Assembly: GCF_900116515.1 (NCBI RefSeq)
Contig: NZ_FPBA01000001.1
Location: forward strand, 434,001-498,000
Direction of reading: 5' to 3'
DNA from: Geodermatophilus amargosae
GTDB lineage: Bacteria > Actinomycetota > Actinomycetes > Mycobacteriales > Geodermatophilaceae
Length of the DNA: 64,000 nt
Part shown: positions 11,259 to 19,009 of the stretch, in pieces
Numbering within the stretch: position 1 is the stretch's first letter
Layout of the letters: each line of letters starts with the position of its first letter
The notes under the pieces: model-generated
The model's input: only the letters and a program-made list of their open reading frames with translations
The model's database searches: none
Told to the model about the DNA's origin: nothing
Made by a program: the position numbers and the translations under genes

Positions 11259-11762
11259 ATGTCCGGGGAGACGTGGATGGTGCTCGCCGTGCAGCGGTGG
11301 ACGATCGGGCCCCGGACCCTGCAGGCAGCGACGCTCCTCGACCGGGCAGGCGAGCACGCCGCCGCCTGGATCGCCGCCGGTCTGGTCGGTGCGGCAGTGG
11401 ACGTCCGAGGCCGGCAGCACTGGGTGCAGGCGGTCGTGGCCGTCCTGGCGTCGCACGGCAGCAGCGTGGTCCTCAAGCGCGTGGTCCGTCGCGTCCGCCC
11501 CACACACCCGTCCCTGGGCGCCCACGTGGCGGTGCCGAGCCGGTGGAGCTTCCCCTCCAGCCACGCTGCGTCGACCACGACCGCCGCGATCCTGTACGGG
11601 CGCTTGGTGGGAACGCGACTGACCGCCGTCCTGCCGGTGGCCATGGCGTGGTCCCGGCTCGGGTTGGGCGTGCACTACCCCTCGGACGTCGCGTCGGGCA
11701 TCGCGCTCGGCAGCGCCGTGGCAGCGCTGGCACCGATCGGTCACCGGCGGGGTGCACGGTGA
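11259..11762 (+). CDS. PAP2-family decaprenyl-phosphoryl-5-phosphoribose phosphatase-like (Rv3807c-like)
   Basis: 167 aa with the PAP2 phosphatase motifs KRVVRRVRPTHP (C1), FPSSHAAST (C2) and SRLGLGVHYPSDV (C3), all catalytic residues present. The sequence and size match M. tuberculosis Rv3807c, the proposed phosphatase removing the 5-phosphate from decaprenyl-phosphoryl-phosphoribose (DPPR). The adjacent overlapping gene is the DPPR synthase homolog, as in mycobacteria. ATG 11259 has AGGAGG upstream at a slightly long spacing; a GTG at 11188 is an upstream alternative. The stop overlaps the next start (GTGA). The 200 nt before the gene contain no other gene. Confidence 0.85.
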   Translation: MSGETWMVLAVQRWTIGPRTLQAATLLDRAGEHAAAWIAAGLVGAAVDVRGRQHWVQAVVAVLASHGSSVVLKRVVRRVRPTHPSLGAHVAVPSRWSFPSSHAASTTTAAILYGRLVGTRLTAVLPVAMAWSRLGLGVHYPSDVASGIALGSAVAALAPIGHRRGAR

Positions 11763-12625
11763 GCTCACTCGTCGCCGTCGCACGGGTCACGCGGCCGCAA
11801 CAGTGGACCAAGAACGTCCTCGTCCTGGCCCCGCTGCTGCCCGCCGGGCAGCTGCTGAGCTGGTCGGCGGTGGCCGGGGCCGCGATCGCCTTCGCCGCCT
11901 TCTGCGTCGCGGCGTCGGGCATCTACGTCCTGAACGACGTCCTCGACGTCGACGCCGACCGCGCGCACCCGGTCAAGCGGGGGCGGCCGATCGCGTCCGG
12001 TGAGCTCTCGCCGGACACGGCGACCGTCCTGGCGGTGCTGCTGCTCGGCGCTGCCCTGCTCGTGGCGCTGGCCGCGCGACCCGAACTGGTCCTCGTGATC
12101 GCCGTCTACGAGGCCATCCAGATCGCCTACTGCCTGGGGCTCAAGCACGAGCCGGTGCTCGAACTGGCGAGCGTCGCCAGCGGTTTCCTGCTCCGCGCGT
12201 TGGCGGGTGGGGTCGCCACGGGCATCCCGCTGTCCCAGTGGTTCCTCATGACCGCGGCCTTCGGGTCGCTGTTCATGGCGGCCGGCAAGCGCTACGCCGA
12301 GATCCGTCTCGGCGAGCGCACCGGGGAGCCCGTTCGCCAGGTACTCGAGCGCTACACCGCCAGCTACCTGCGCTTCGTCTGGACGATGTCGGGCACCGCC
12401 GTGGTCGTGACCTACTCACTGTGGGCGTTCGAGGTGGGGGAGGGCGCCGACTCGACGTGGCCCGTGGTGTCCCTGATCCCGTTCGTGCTGGCGGTCCTGC
12501 GCTTCGCCGTCGACGTCGACGCCGGTGTCGCGGAGGCGCCCGACCGGATGGTGGTCCGGGACCGCATCCTGCTCCTGCTCGGCGGGATCTGGGTCACGAC
12601 ACTCGCGGCGGCCGTCTACACCTGA
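11759..12625 (+). CDS. ubiA: Decaprenyl-phosphate phosphoribosyltransferase (UbiA family)
   Basis: 288 aa, multi-pass membrane enzyme of the UbiA superfamily. It aligns along its whole length with M. tuberculosis Rv3806c: RPQQWTKNVLVLAPL near the N-terminus, the first Asp-rich motif NDVLDVDADR (about 59-68) followed by HPVKRGRPIASGEL, AYCLGLKHEPVLEL, GSLFMAAGKRYAEI and RYTASYLRFVWT. It transfers phosphoribose from PRPP to decaprenyl phosphate, the committed step to decaprenyl-phosphoryl-arabinose (DPA). It is translationally coupled to the PAP2 phosphatase and converges on dprE2, whose stop is 29 nt away. Members of UbiA with other substrates exist, but the local gene set makes this assignment strong. 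Confidence 0.9.
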   Translation: MSSLVAVARVTRPQQWTKNVLVLAPLLPAGQLLSWSAVAGAAIAFAAFCVAASGIYVLNDVLDVDADRAHPVKRGRPIASGELSPDTATVLAVLLLGAALLVALAARPELVLVIAVYEAIQIAYCLGLKHEPVLELASVASGFLLRALAGGVATGIPLSQWFLMTAAFGSLFMAAGKRYAEIRLGERTGEPVRQVLERYTASYLRFVWTMSGTAVVVTYSLWAFEVGEGADSTWPVVSLIPFVLAVLRFAVDVDAGVAEAPDRMVVRDRILLLLGGIWVTTLAAAVYT

Positions 12626-12653
12626 GCCCACCGCACGCGCCGGTCGAGCCTCG

Positions 12654-13406
12654 TCAGACGGGGAGTCGCCGGAACAGCGGTGCCGGCAGCAGCCGCAGCA
12701 CGACCATCACCAGCCGCAGCGCGGCAGGTGCGTACACGACCTCCCGGCCCGCGCGCCAGGCCCGGGCGACTGTCCGCGCGACGGCGTCCGCGTCGACGGC
12801 GAGTGGGGCGGCCGGCAGCCCCTCGGTCATCCTGGTCCGGACGAACCCGGGGCGGACGACGAGCACGGAGACCCCTGCCGGCCGGAGGGCCTCTCGCAGG
12901 CCGGTGAAGAAGTCGTCCATCCCGGACTTCGTCGCTCCGTAGACGAAGTTGGACCGCCGCGGACGCTGACCCGCGACGCTGCTGAGGGCGATGACCGATC
13001 CCCGTCCCTGGGCGGACAGGTGCCGCGCCAGCTCGACCCCGACCGAGACGGCCGCCGTGACGTTCACCTGAGCCAGCCGCACCGCCGCCCGGTGCTCCTG
13101 CCACGCCTGCTCCTGGTCCCCCAGCACCCCGAAGGCGACCACGGCCACGTCGACGTCGCCGTGGGCGAAGGCCTGCTCGATCACGCGCGGGTGGGACGCG
13201 ACGTCCTCGGCGTCGAACGGCAGCACGGTGACGTCGTGGCCGGCGGCGCGCAGGTCGCTCGCGGCGGCGTCGAGGCGGTCGCCCGGGCGGCCGGCGAGCA
13301 CGGCGCGGACCGGGCGGCCGCCGGCCAGCTCGCGCAGGACCGCGAGCCCGATGTCGGACGTGCCACCGAGCAGCAGGACCCGCTGCACGTTCCCGACGGC
13401 GTCCAT
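12654..13406 (-). CDS. dprE2: Decaprenylphospho-beta-D-erythro-pentofuranosid-2-ulose 2-reductase
   Basis: 250-aa short-chain dehydrogenase. The NAD-binding motif LLLGGTSDIG is near residue 12, the catalytic set includes Ser in ALSSVAGQ and YGATK (Tyr/Lys), and the C-terminal VLRLLPAPLFRRLPV resembles the membrane-proximal end of mycobacterial DprE2. Whole-protein similarity to Rv3791 is evident (DAVGN start, GDVDVAVVAFG, FVYGATKSG, VRPGFVRTRM). It reduces the 2-keto intermediate made by DprE1 to DPA. ATG 13406 overlaps the dprE1 stop (TGATG), giving tight coupling; a GTG one codon upstream is also possible. Confidence 0.92.
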   Translation of the reverse strand: MDAVGNVQRVLLLGGTSDIGLAVLRELAGGRPVRAVLAGRPGDRLDAAASDLRAAGHDVTVLPFDAEDVASHPRVIEQAFAHGDVDVAVVAFGVLGDQEQAWQEHRAAVRLAQVNVTAAVSVGVELARHLSAQGRGSVIALSSVAGQRPRRSNFVYGATKSGMDDFFTGLREALRPAGVSVLVVRPGFVRTRMTEGLPAAPLAVDADAVARTVARAWRAGREVVYAPAALRLVMVVLRLLPAPLFRRLPV

Positions 13407-14746
13407 CACAGGTCGAGCCTCCTGGCCAGGTCGGAGCGGAAGTGGCGGTTCGGGTCCACCCTGTCACGCACCTCTCGGAACTCCTCCGCGCCGGGGTACA
13501 TGGCGTGGACCGTCCGGGCCGTGGCCCGCGAGTCCTTCGCGAGGTAGAGCCGGCCCCCGGCGTCCAGGACGCTGCGGTCCAGGTCGTCCAGGAACTCCCC
13601 GAGACCGCCGGCCAAGGGGATGTCGAGGGCGAGCGTCCAGCCAGGCGCAGGAAAGGACAGCAGCCCCTCGTTGCCGCTGCCGAAGCGCTTGAGCACGGCC
13701 AGGAAGGAGGCGGTCCCGGCGTCCGACAGCCGCCGCACGATGGTTCTCAGCGCCTGCTCCTCGCCGAACGGCACCACGAACTGGTACTGCACGAAGCCGC
13801 GCGGCCCGTAGACCCTGTTCCAGTCCCGCAGGGCGTCGAGGGGGTGGAAGAACTGGCTCAGACCCTGCACGTCCCGGCGGACCCTGCGCGGCGCCTTGCG
13901 GAACCACAGCTCGTTGAAGGCGCGCACCGTCAGGCCGTTGAGCACGCGCGGCGGGAAGACGTCGGGGACCGTCAGCCGGGTGTTCGGCCGGAAGGACAGC
14001 GGCGCCTGCTGCAGGCGCCGCGGAAGCTCCTCCACACGTGCCGAGCGGCCACGGGTGATCACCGACCGGCCCAGCGCCCTCCCGCCGGCGAGACAGTCGA
14101 TCCACGCGACCGAGTGGGTGTACCGGTGGTCGTCGGCCTCCAGGCGCGCCATGAGGTCGTCCAGGTCGCGCGCCCGCTCGGTGTCGACGACGTAGTGGGC
14201 GCTGTCCACGGGGGACATCCGCAGCACCACCCGCAGGACGACCCCGGTCAGTCCCATGCCGCCGGCCGTCGCCCAGAACAGCTGCGCATCCGACTCGCGT
14301 GAGACCCGGCGGACCTCGCCGTCGGCGGTCAGCAGATCCAGGGACTCGACGTGGTCGCAGAAGCTGCCCGCCACGTGGTGGTTCTTGCCGTGGATGTCGG
14401 CGGCGACGGCTCCGCCCACCGTGACCTGACGCGTGCCGGGTGACACCGGGACCATGAGGCCCATGGGGAGCAGTTGCTGCATCAGCTGGTCCAGAGACGC
14501 ACCCGCCTCGACCAGCACGCGTCCGCTGGGGACGTCCACCGACAGGATCCGGGCACGCGACGTCATGTCGAGCACGACGCCGCCGCCGTTCTGAGCGGGG
14601 TCGCCATAGGAACGGCCGAGGCCGCGGGCGATGACCCCACGACCCGTGGCCGCGGCCACCGCCCGGGCCAGCTGCTCGTCCTCGCCCGCCATGCGGACGT
14701 CGGCCATCGAGGGCGCCGTACGTCCCCACCCGGCGAGCGCCCTCAT
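13406..14746 (-). CDS. dprE1: Decaprenylphosphoryl-beta-D-ribose 2'-oxidase
   Basis: 446-aa FAD-dependent oxidase that oxidises decaprenylphosphoryl ribose at C2'. The FAD domain has ARGLGRSYGDPAQNGGG and the VSPGTRQVTVGGAVAADIHGKNHH segment; the substrate-domain sequence FRKAPRR and C-terminal LAKDSRATA...HAMYP match mycobacterial DprE1. The conserved Lys equivalent to M. tuberculosis Lys418 is Lys404. The position equivalent to Cys387, 31 residues earlier in both proteins, is Ala373 (codon 13628-13630) within GWTLALDIP. Start ATG 14746 gives a length close to the 461-aa mycobacterial enzyme. It forms an operon with dprE2 and probably follows the DUF2784 gene on the same strand. Confidence 0.94.
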   Translation of the reverse strand: MRALAGWGRTAPSMADVRMAGEDEQLARAVAAATGRGVIARGLGRSYGDPAQNGGGVVLDMTSRARILSVDVPSGRVLVEAGASLDQLMQQLLPMGLMVPVSPGTRQVTVGGAVAADIHGKNHHVAGSFCDHVESLDLLTADGEVRRVSRESDAQLFWATAGGMGLTGVVLRVVLRMSPVDSAHYVVDTERARDLDDLMARLEADDHRYTHSVAWIDCLAGGRALGRSVITRGRSARVEELPRRLQQAPLSFRPNTRLTVPDVFPPRVLNGLTVRAFNELWFRKAPRRVRRDVQGLSQFFHPLDALRDWNRVYGPRGFVQYQFVVPFGEEQALRTIVRRLSDAGTASFLAVLKRFGSGNEGLLSFPAPGWTLALDIPLAGGLGEFLDDLDRSVLDAGGRLYLAKDSRATARTVHAMYPGAEEFREVRDRVDPNRHFRSDLARRLDL

Positions 14747-14781
14747 CAGACCAGCGTAGTGAGACCGCCGCGATCCGCTCG

Positions 14782-15153
14782 TCAGACGACCAGGGAACGC
14801 CGCCACCGTGTGAGCACGACGGCGTAGGACACGAGGGCGATGCCCGTCGAGGTCAGCCAGGCCGCCGTCTCGTAATGCGCCGGGTAGAGGACGTCGTGCA
14901 GGTAGTGCGCGATGAAGCTGCCCTCGTACGGCACCCTGCCGCCGACCTCGAGCAGCCACTTCTCCAGAGTGGTGAGGGGACACGTGAAGTCAGCCAGCGT
15001 CACGTAGGCCGCGTAGAGGGTCGACGCGACGCTCGGCCACAGCCAGGCCAGCCTGCGCAGCGCCAGGAACCCGCCGAACACGATGTAGGTCAGGAAGCCC
15101 ATGTGCACGGTGGCGACCACCACCGCGGCCACCACAGCCAGCCCGCTCGCCAC
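14782..15153 (-). CDS. DUF2784 membrane protein
   Basis: 123 aa with about four membrane segments, including the family-typical sequences HMGFLTYIVFGGFLALR, FTCPLTTLEKWL and YLHDVLYPAHYE. The conserved Cys-Pro-Leu-Thr and His-Asp pieces are characteristic of DUF2784, which has no known function. It starts with GTG 15153 and ends 35 nt before dprE1 on the same strand, so it may be the first gene of the dprE operon. Confidence 0.8.
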   Translation of the reverse strand: MASGLAVVAAVVVATVHMGFLTYIVFGGFLALRRLAWLWPSVASTLYAAYVTLADFTCPLTTLEKWLLEVGGRVPYEGSFIAHYLHDVLYPAHYETAAWLTSTGIALVSYAVVLTRWRRSLVV

Positions 15154-15257
15154 GTGGGGAGCATAGGACCCGGGTGACCTGCCGCACCGGGTCTGCGACG
15201 GGCGGGGCGGTGGGCGGTGCGGGGCGTCGCGGCACGGCGTCCGCGGTTGAATGAGGC

Positions 15258-16784
15258 GTGGCCTCGCCTGCGGCCCGGGACCTCGAGCCCGTCCCCTCCC
15301 CCCGGACCTCGACCCGGCGGTTCCTCGTCCCGCTCTGCCTGGTGGTGGTGCTCGTCCGCGCGACGTACGTGCTGAGGCCGCTGCGGAACGACGAGGGCGG
15401 CTACCTGCTGGTGGCGCGGCAGTGGCACACCGGCGGGGAGTTCCTGTACGGCGACTACTTCGTCGACCGGCCGCCGCTGCTGATGCTGCTCTTCGAGGTC
15501 GCGTCGCTCACGGAGTGGGACCAGGCGATCCGCGTCCTCGCGATCCCGTTCGTCCTGCTGTTCGTCCTCGCCGGCTGGCGCGCGGGCACGTTGCTGGCAG
15601 GCCCGGCCGGCGGGCGATGGGCCGCCGTGGTGGCCGCCGGGATCATGTGCTCTCCGGCGCTGGCGGCGGAGCAGGCGGACGGCGAGCTGTTCGGGGCGGC
15701 GTTCGTGATGGCGGCGCTCGCGCTGGCTCTGTCCGCATGGAACGCCGACTCCGCCACGCGCCGGTTCGGGTGGGCCGTCGCCGCCGGCGCGGCCGGCGCA
15801 GCCGCACCGCTGGTCAAGCAGAGCCTGCTGGAGGGCCTGCTCCTCCTCGCGGGCCTGGTGCTGTGGGGGTGGTGGTGCCAGGGCGCCGACCGCCGCCGCG
15901 CCCTCCTCGTCGGAGGCGGGGGCCTCCTCGGCGCGCTGCTCCCGGGTGCACTGTCCTGGCTGTGGCTGACGGTCGCCCGGATCGAGCCGGCCGACGCATG
16001 GCACGACCTCGTCGGTTCCCGTGGTGTCGCGTTCGACGCCCTGTGGTCGACCAGTCCCGACGACTCGATCCGCAGGGCGGGGTTGCTGCTCGTCCTGGGC
16101 TCGGTCACTGGCCTCCTGCCGATCGTGATCACCTGGCTCCTCACCGCGCGCCGCGGCCCGCGGCAGCGGTCGGTCGACGCGAGGGTCGTCACCCTGCTCC
16201 TCGTGTTCGGGCTCGTGGGCATCGCGTCGGGTGGCGCCTACTGGCCCCCCTACCTGCTGCAACTCGCGCCGGCGGCAGTCCTCTCCGCCGGCGCGCTGGC
16301 TCCGTCGGTCTCCCGCCCCGGCGCTTGGATGCGGGCCTGCTGCAGGCTGGTCGCAGCCGCCGCTCTCGTCGGCACCCTGGTCTCGGGCGTGGTCCACGCC
16401 ACCGTCCCGTCGGCCTGGTCCAGCCAGCGGACCGGCGAGTGGCTGGCCGACTCGAAGGCGGCGAGCGACACGGGCTTCGTGGCGTACGGCCTGCCCTCCG
16501 TCCTGGAGACGGCGGACATGCCGTCGTCGTACCCCCACCTGTGGAGCGCGGCGATGCGCACGCTCGACCCCGGACAGACCCGGCTGCGGGCCACCCTGGC
16601 GGGGCCCGATGCGCCGTCGTGGGTCGTCCAGGTCAACGGGCTGAACGCCTGGGGCATCGACGAGGGGTCGCGGCTGCGGGACCTCCTGCACCAGCGCTAC
16701 CGGGTCGTCGCCGAGATCTGCGGCTACCGGGTGTGGCTGCGTGCGGATCTCACCCGGGAGCTGGCGCCACCACCGCCCTGCTGA
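15258..16784 (+). CDS. GT-C-type membrane glycosyltransferase
   Basis: 508 aa with 9-11 predicted membrane helices and a C-terminal soluble domain (from about residue 390). The first extracytoplasmic loop carries the acidic pair NDEGGYLLVARQW and then YFVDRPPLL, the arrangement of ArnT/PMT-like GT-C enzymes that use polyprenyl-phosphate sugars at the outer membrane face. GTG 15258 gives a short cytoplasmic N-terminus before the first helix. It lies next to the DPA synthesis genes, so arabinose from DPA is a candidate donor, but no sequence feature proves that. It converges on pgsA with a 36-nt gap. Confidence 0.8.
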   Translation: MASPAARDLEPVPSPRTSTRRFLVPLCLVVVLVRATYVLRPLRNDEGGYLLVARQWHTGGEFLYGDYFVDRPPLLMLLFEVASLTEWDQAIRVLAIPFVLLFVLAGWRAGTLLAGPAGGRWAAVVAAGIMCSPALAAEQADGELFGAAFVMAALALALSAWNADSATRRFGWAVAAGAAGAAAPLVKQSLLEGLLLLAGLVLWGWWCQGADRRRALLVGGGGLLGALLPGALSWLWLTVARIEPADAWHDLVGSRGVAFDALWSTSPDDSIRRAGLLLVLGSVTGLLPIVITWLLTARRGPRQRSVDARVVTLLLVFGLVGIASGGAYWPPYLLQLAPAAVLSAGALAPSVSRPGAWMRACCRLVAAAALVGTLVSGVVHATVPSAWSSQRTGEWLADSKAASDTGFVAYGLPSVLETADMPSSYPHLWSAAMRTLDPGQTRLRATLAGPDAPSWVVQVNGLNAWGIDEGSRLRDLLHQRYRVVAEICGYRVWLRADLTRELAPPPPC

Positions 16785-16820
16785 CGAGCCCGTGATCCTC
16801 CGTCCGCGGCCGGACGGCGG

Positions 16821-17411
16821 TCAGCGGGGCACCTGCCGTCCGGGGACCGCCGCCGGCTGCAGGGAAGGAGGTCGGGCCCGGGTCAGCGCCGCTGCCTTCA
16901 CGCCGTAGTCCAGGCCGGTGACCACCGTCCAGACGACGGTCGCCATCACCACGGCCGCCAGGACCTCCGTCCACCAGGGCGCCGCCAGCGCGAGCACGAT
17001 CAGCGAGGTCTGCGCTGCCGTCTTCGCCTTGCCGCCGCGGCTCGCTGGGATGACACCGTGGTGCAGGACCGCAAGTCGCAGGACCGTGACAGCCGCCTCG
17101 CGGGTGAGGACCAGCACGGTCGCCCACCAGGGGACGAGGTCGCGGGCGGACATGCAGATCAGCGTCGTGGCGATCAGGGCCTTGTCGGCGATCGGGTCGA
17201 CGAGGGCGCCGAAGTCGGTGCACTGGTTCCGCCGCCGTGCGAGCCAGCCGTCCGCGACGTCGGTGAGGGATGCAGCAACGAACAGGGCGAGGGCGATCCA
17301 CCGGCCCCTGGAGGTGTCTCCCGAGACGACCAGCACCGAGCCGAGGACCGGCACGGCGAGCAGGCGCAGTCCGGTGAGGGCGTTGGGCAGCGTCCACATC
17401 TCGTTGGTCAT
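16821..17411 (-). CDS. pgsA: CDP-alcohol phosphatidyltransferase, PgsA-like
   Basis: 196 aa with the full CDP-alcohol transferase signature DVADGWLARRRNQCTDFGALVDPIADK (Asp residues of D-x2-D-G-x2-A-R-x8-G-x3-D-x3-D, split here for reading at about residues 56-82) and six predicted helices. The N-terminal WTLPNALTGLRLLAVP and the K-A-L-I after the motif resemble phosphatidylglycerophosphate synthase. Which alcohol is used cannot be proven, and another PgsA may exist elsewhere. The ATG overlaps the stop of the AftB-like gene (ATGA), an unusual partner that ties phospholipid head-group synthesis to the envelope cluster. Confidence 0.82.
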   Translation of the reverse strand: MTNEMWTLPNALTGLRLLAVPVLGSVLVVSGDTSRGRWIALALFVAASLTDVADGWLARRRNQCTDFGALVDPIADKALIATTLICMSARDLVPWWATVLVLTREAAVTVLRLAVLHHGVIPASRGGKAKTAAQTSLIVLALAAPWWTEVLAAVVMATVVWTVVTGLDYGVKAAALTRARPPSLQPAAVPGRQVPR

Positions 17412-18922
17412 CGCTGGAACACCATGAGGTGGTACCGGCAGGAGGCGCCCTGCCCGGCTGCCACGTGGGCGAGGCGGTACTCCGCCATGTCCGGGTGGTC
17501 GTGGATCGCCTGCTCGGTCGGGTAGTAGCCGACGAACCGGCTGTCGTCCCGGCTCGCGAGCACGAGGACGTCCGGGTCGCGGTCGTGCACGAGGTCCGCC
17601 CGCTCGCGGAACGGGATCCGGCCGGTCTCCTGGATCAGCGGCTCGTTGAGGAAGAAGTCGTCGATGACGAGCCGCCCCCCGGCGCGGGCCGGCACCAGGC
17701 CGGCGTCGGAGATGGCGAACGACGTGTCCGGCGGCGTCGCCAGCAGCCAGTCGACGGCCGACTCCCGGGCGCCGACCCTGCAGTCGGTGTACCGCTCCTG
17801 CATGGCGTGCACGCTCCGGACGTCGCCGGGAGGGAGCGCCAGCACCAGGAGGGCGGCGACGACGACCAGTGCGGCGGCGCTCACCGTGCGGCGGCGCCGG
17901 GCGAGGGCCGTGACGCCGTACCCGACGACGACCGCCGTCAGCAGCGCGACCAGGGGCCAGACCGGCATGAAGAACCGGCTGTAGGCGTTGGCGCTGTCCA
18001 GCGTGCCGATGGACCCCAGCCCGTAGACGAGCGCCGGGACCGCGAGGAGTCGCGCCCTGCCGGTCAGGATCAGTGCACCGACCGCCGCCAGCACCGTCGG
18101 CAGCAGGGCCTGGTCGAGGAACTTGCCGAGCACGGTGAACCCGTCGCCGGCGCCGGACTTGTAGAGCACCGAGTTGGGGAGCAGGTGCCCGTAGATCCCG
18201 AGCCGGACGGCCTCGAGCGCGATCTGCGAGCCGAGCGGGATGCCCCCGAGCAGCAGGGCACGTCGCCACGCGCGCCGGCGCGTCGCCGCCCGGAAGAGGC
18301 CCGGGACCTCGCCGAGCGCCACCACGGCCGCCGCAACGGCGAGGCCCTCCGGGCGCAGCCACGGCAGCACGGCGAACGCCGCGGCGGCGCGCAGGACCCT
18401 GCCGCCGTCCCGTCGGGCGACCTCGAGCGTGCCCGCGGTGACGGCGAAGGCCACCAGCAGCGTCTCCAGGCCGCCGACGGCCCACAGGGCGAACGGCGCG
18501 CTGCAGGCGGTCAGCACCGAGGCGATCCGGGCCGCGGACTCACCCACGACGCGGCGGCCCGCGACGTAGACGAGCACCACGCAGGCGAGGCCGCCCGCCA
18601 CGCCCAGGAGGCGGGCCGCCCCGGGAGCGGACCAGCCGGCCCACGAGGCCAGCGCCTCCACGGCGACGAGCAGCGGGTTGCTGAAGCCCTCGACGCGAGG
18701 GCCTCCCGGGTTCCATACGAACCCCTCGCCGACCGCGAGGTTCTCCGCGTACCGGACCGAGATCCAGGCGTCGTCGGTCAGAAAGCCCCGGAAGAGCCAG
18801 CACAGCGCCAGGTGGACGACCGCGGAGAGTCCGACGACGGCCCAGCCGGGGCCCGGCCACCAGCGGCGGGGGTGTGGGCGAGGTGACGAGATCTCCTCGA
18901 CCGGTAGACTGACCGTCCCCAC
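17408..18922 (-). CDS. AftB-like GT-C glycosyltransferase
   Basis: 504 aa with about ten membrane helices and a soluble C-terminal domain. The first loop has the sequence LTDDAWISVRYAENLAVGEG followed by WNPGGPRVEGFSNPLL, a pattern I recognise from mycobacterial AftB (Rv3805c) and its relatives, which transfer arabinofuranose from DPA. The DD pair is the expected catalytic/metal site. The start is uncertain: GTG 18922 has GGAG four nt upstream and leaves about 20 residues before the first helix, while the frame is open further upstream. It overlaps pgsA and is divergent from the PAP2 gene at 19010. Function as an arabinosyltransferase is inferred. Confidence 0.78.
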   Translation of the reverse strand: MGTVSLPVEEISSPRPHPRRWWPGPGWAVVGLSAVVHLALCWLFRGFLTDDAWISVRYAENLAVGEGFVWNPGGPRVEGFSNPLLVAVEALASWAGWSAPGAARLLGVAGGLACVVLVYVAGRRVVGESAARIASVLTACSAPFALWAVGGLETLLVAFAVTAGTLEVARRDGGRVLRAAAAFAVLPWLRPEGLAVAAAVVALGEVPGLFRAATRRRAWRRALLLGGIPLGSQIALEAVRLGIYGHLLPNSVLYKSGAGDGFTVLGKFLDQALLPTVLAAVGALILTGRARLLAVPALVYGLGSIGTLDSANAYSRFFMPVWPLVALLTAVVVGYGVTALARRRRTVSAAALVVVAALLVLALPPGDVRSVHAMQERYTDCRVGARESAVDWLLATPPDTSFAISDAGLVPARAGGRLVIDDFFLNEPLIQETGRIPFRERADLVHDRDPDVLVLASRDDSRFVGYYPTEQAIHDHPDMAEYRLAHVAAGQGASCRYHLMVFQR

Positions 18923-19009
18923 AGCGCTCCGTTTCGGGCGGCTTCGAACGCAGAAGGCGATTCGGACGACGACGTGTGCTGGCCGACGATTCAGAGAAGA
19001 TAGTCGCGT

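Noticed and set aside
16800..16817. Terminator between the GT-C and pgsA genes (CCGTCC/GGACGG)
   Set aside because: The stem is only 6 bp and too weak to support in this base composition.
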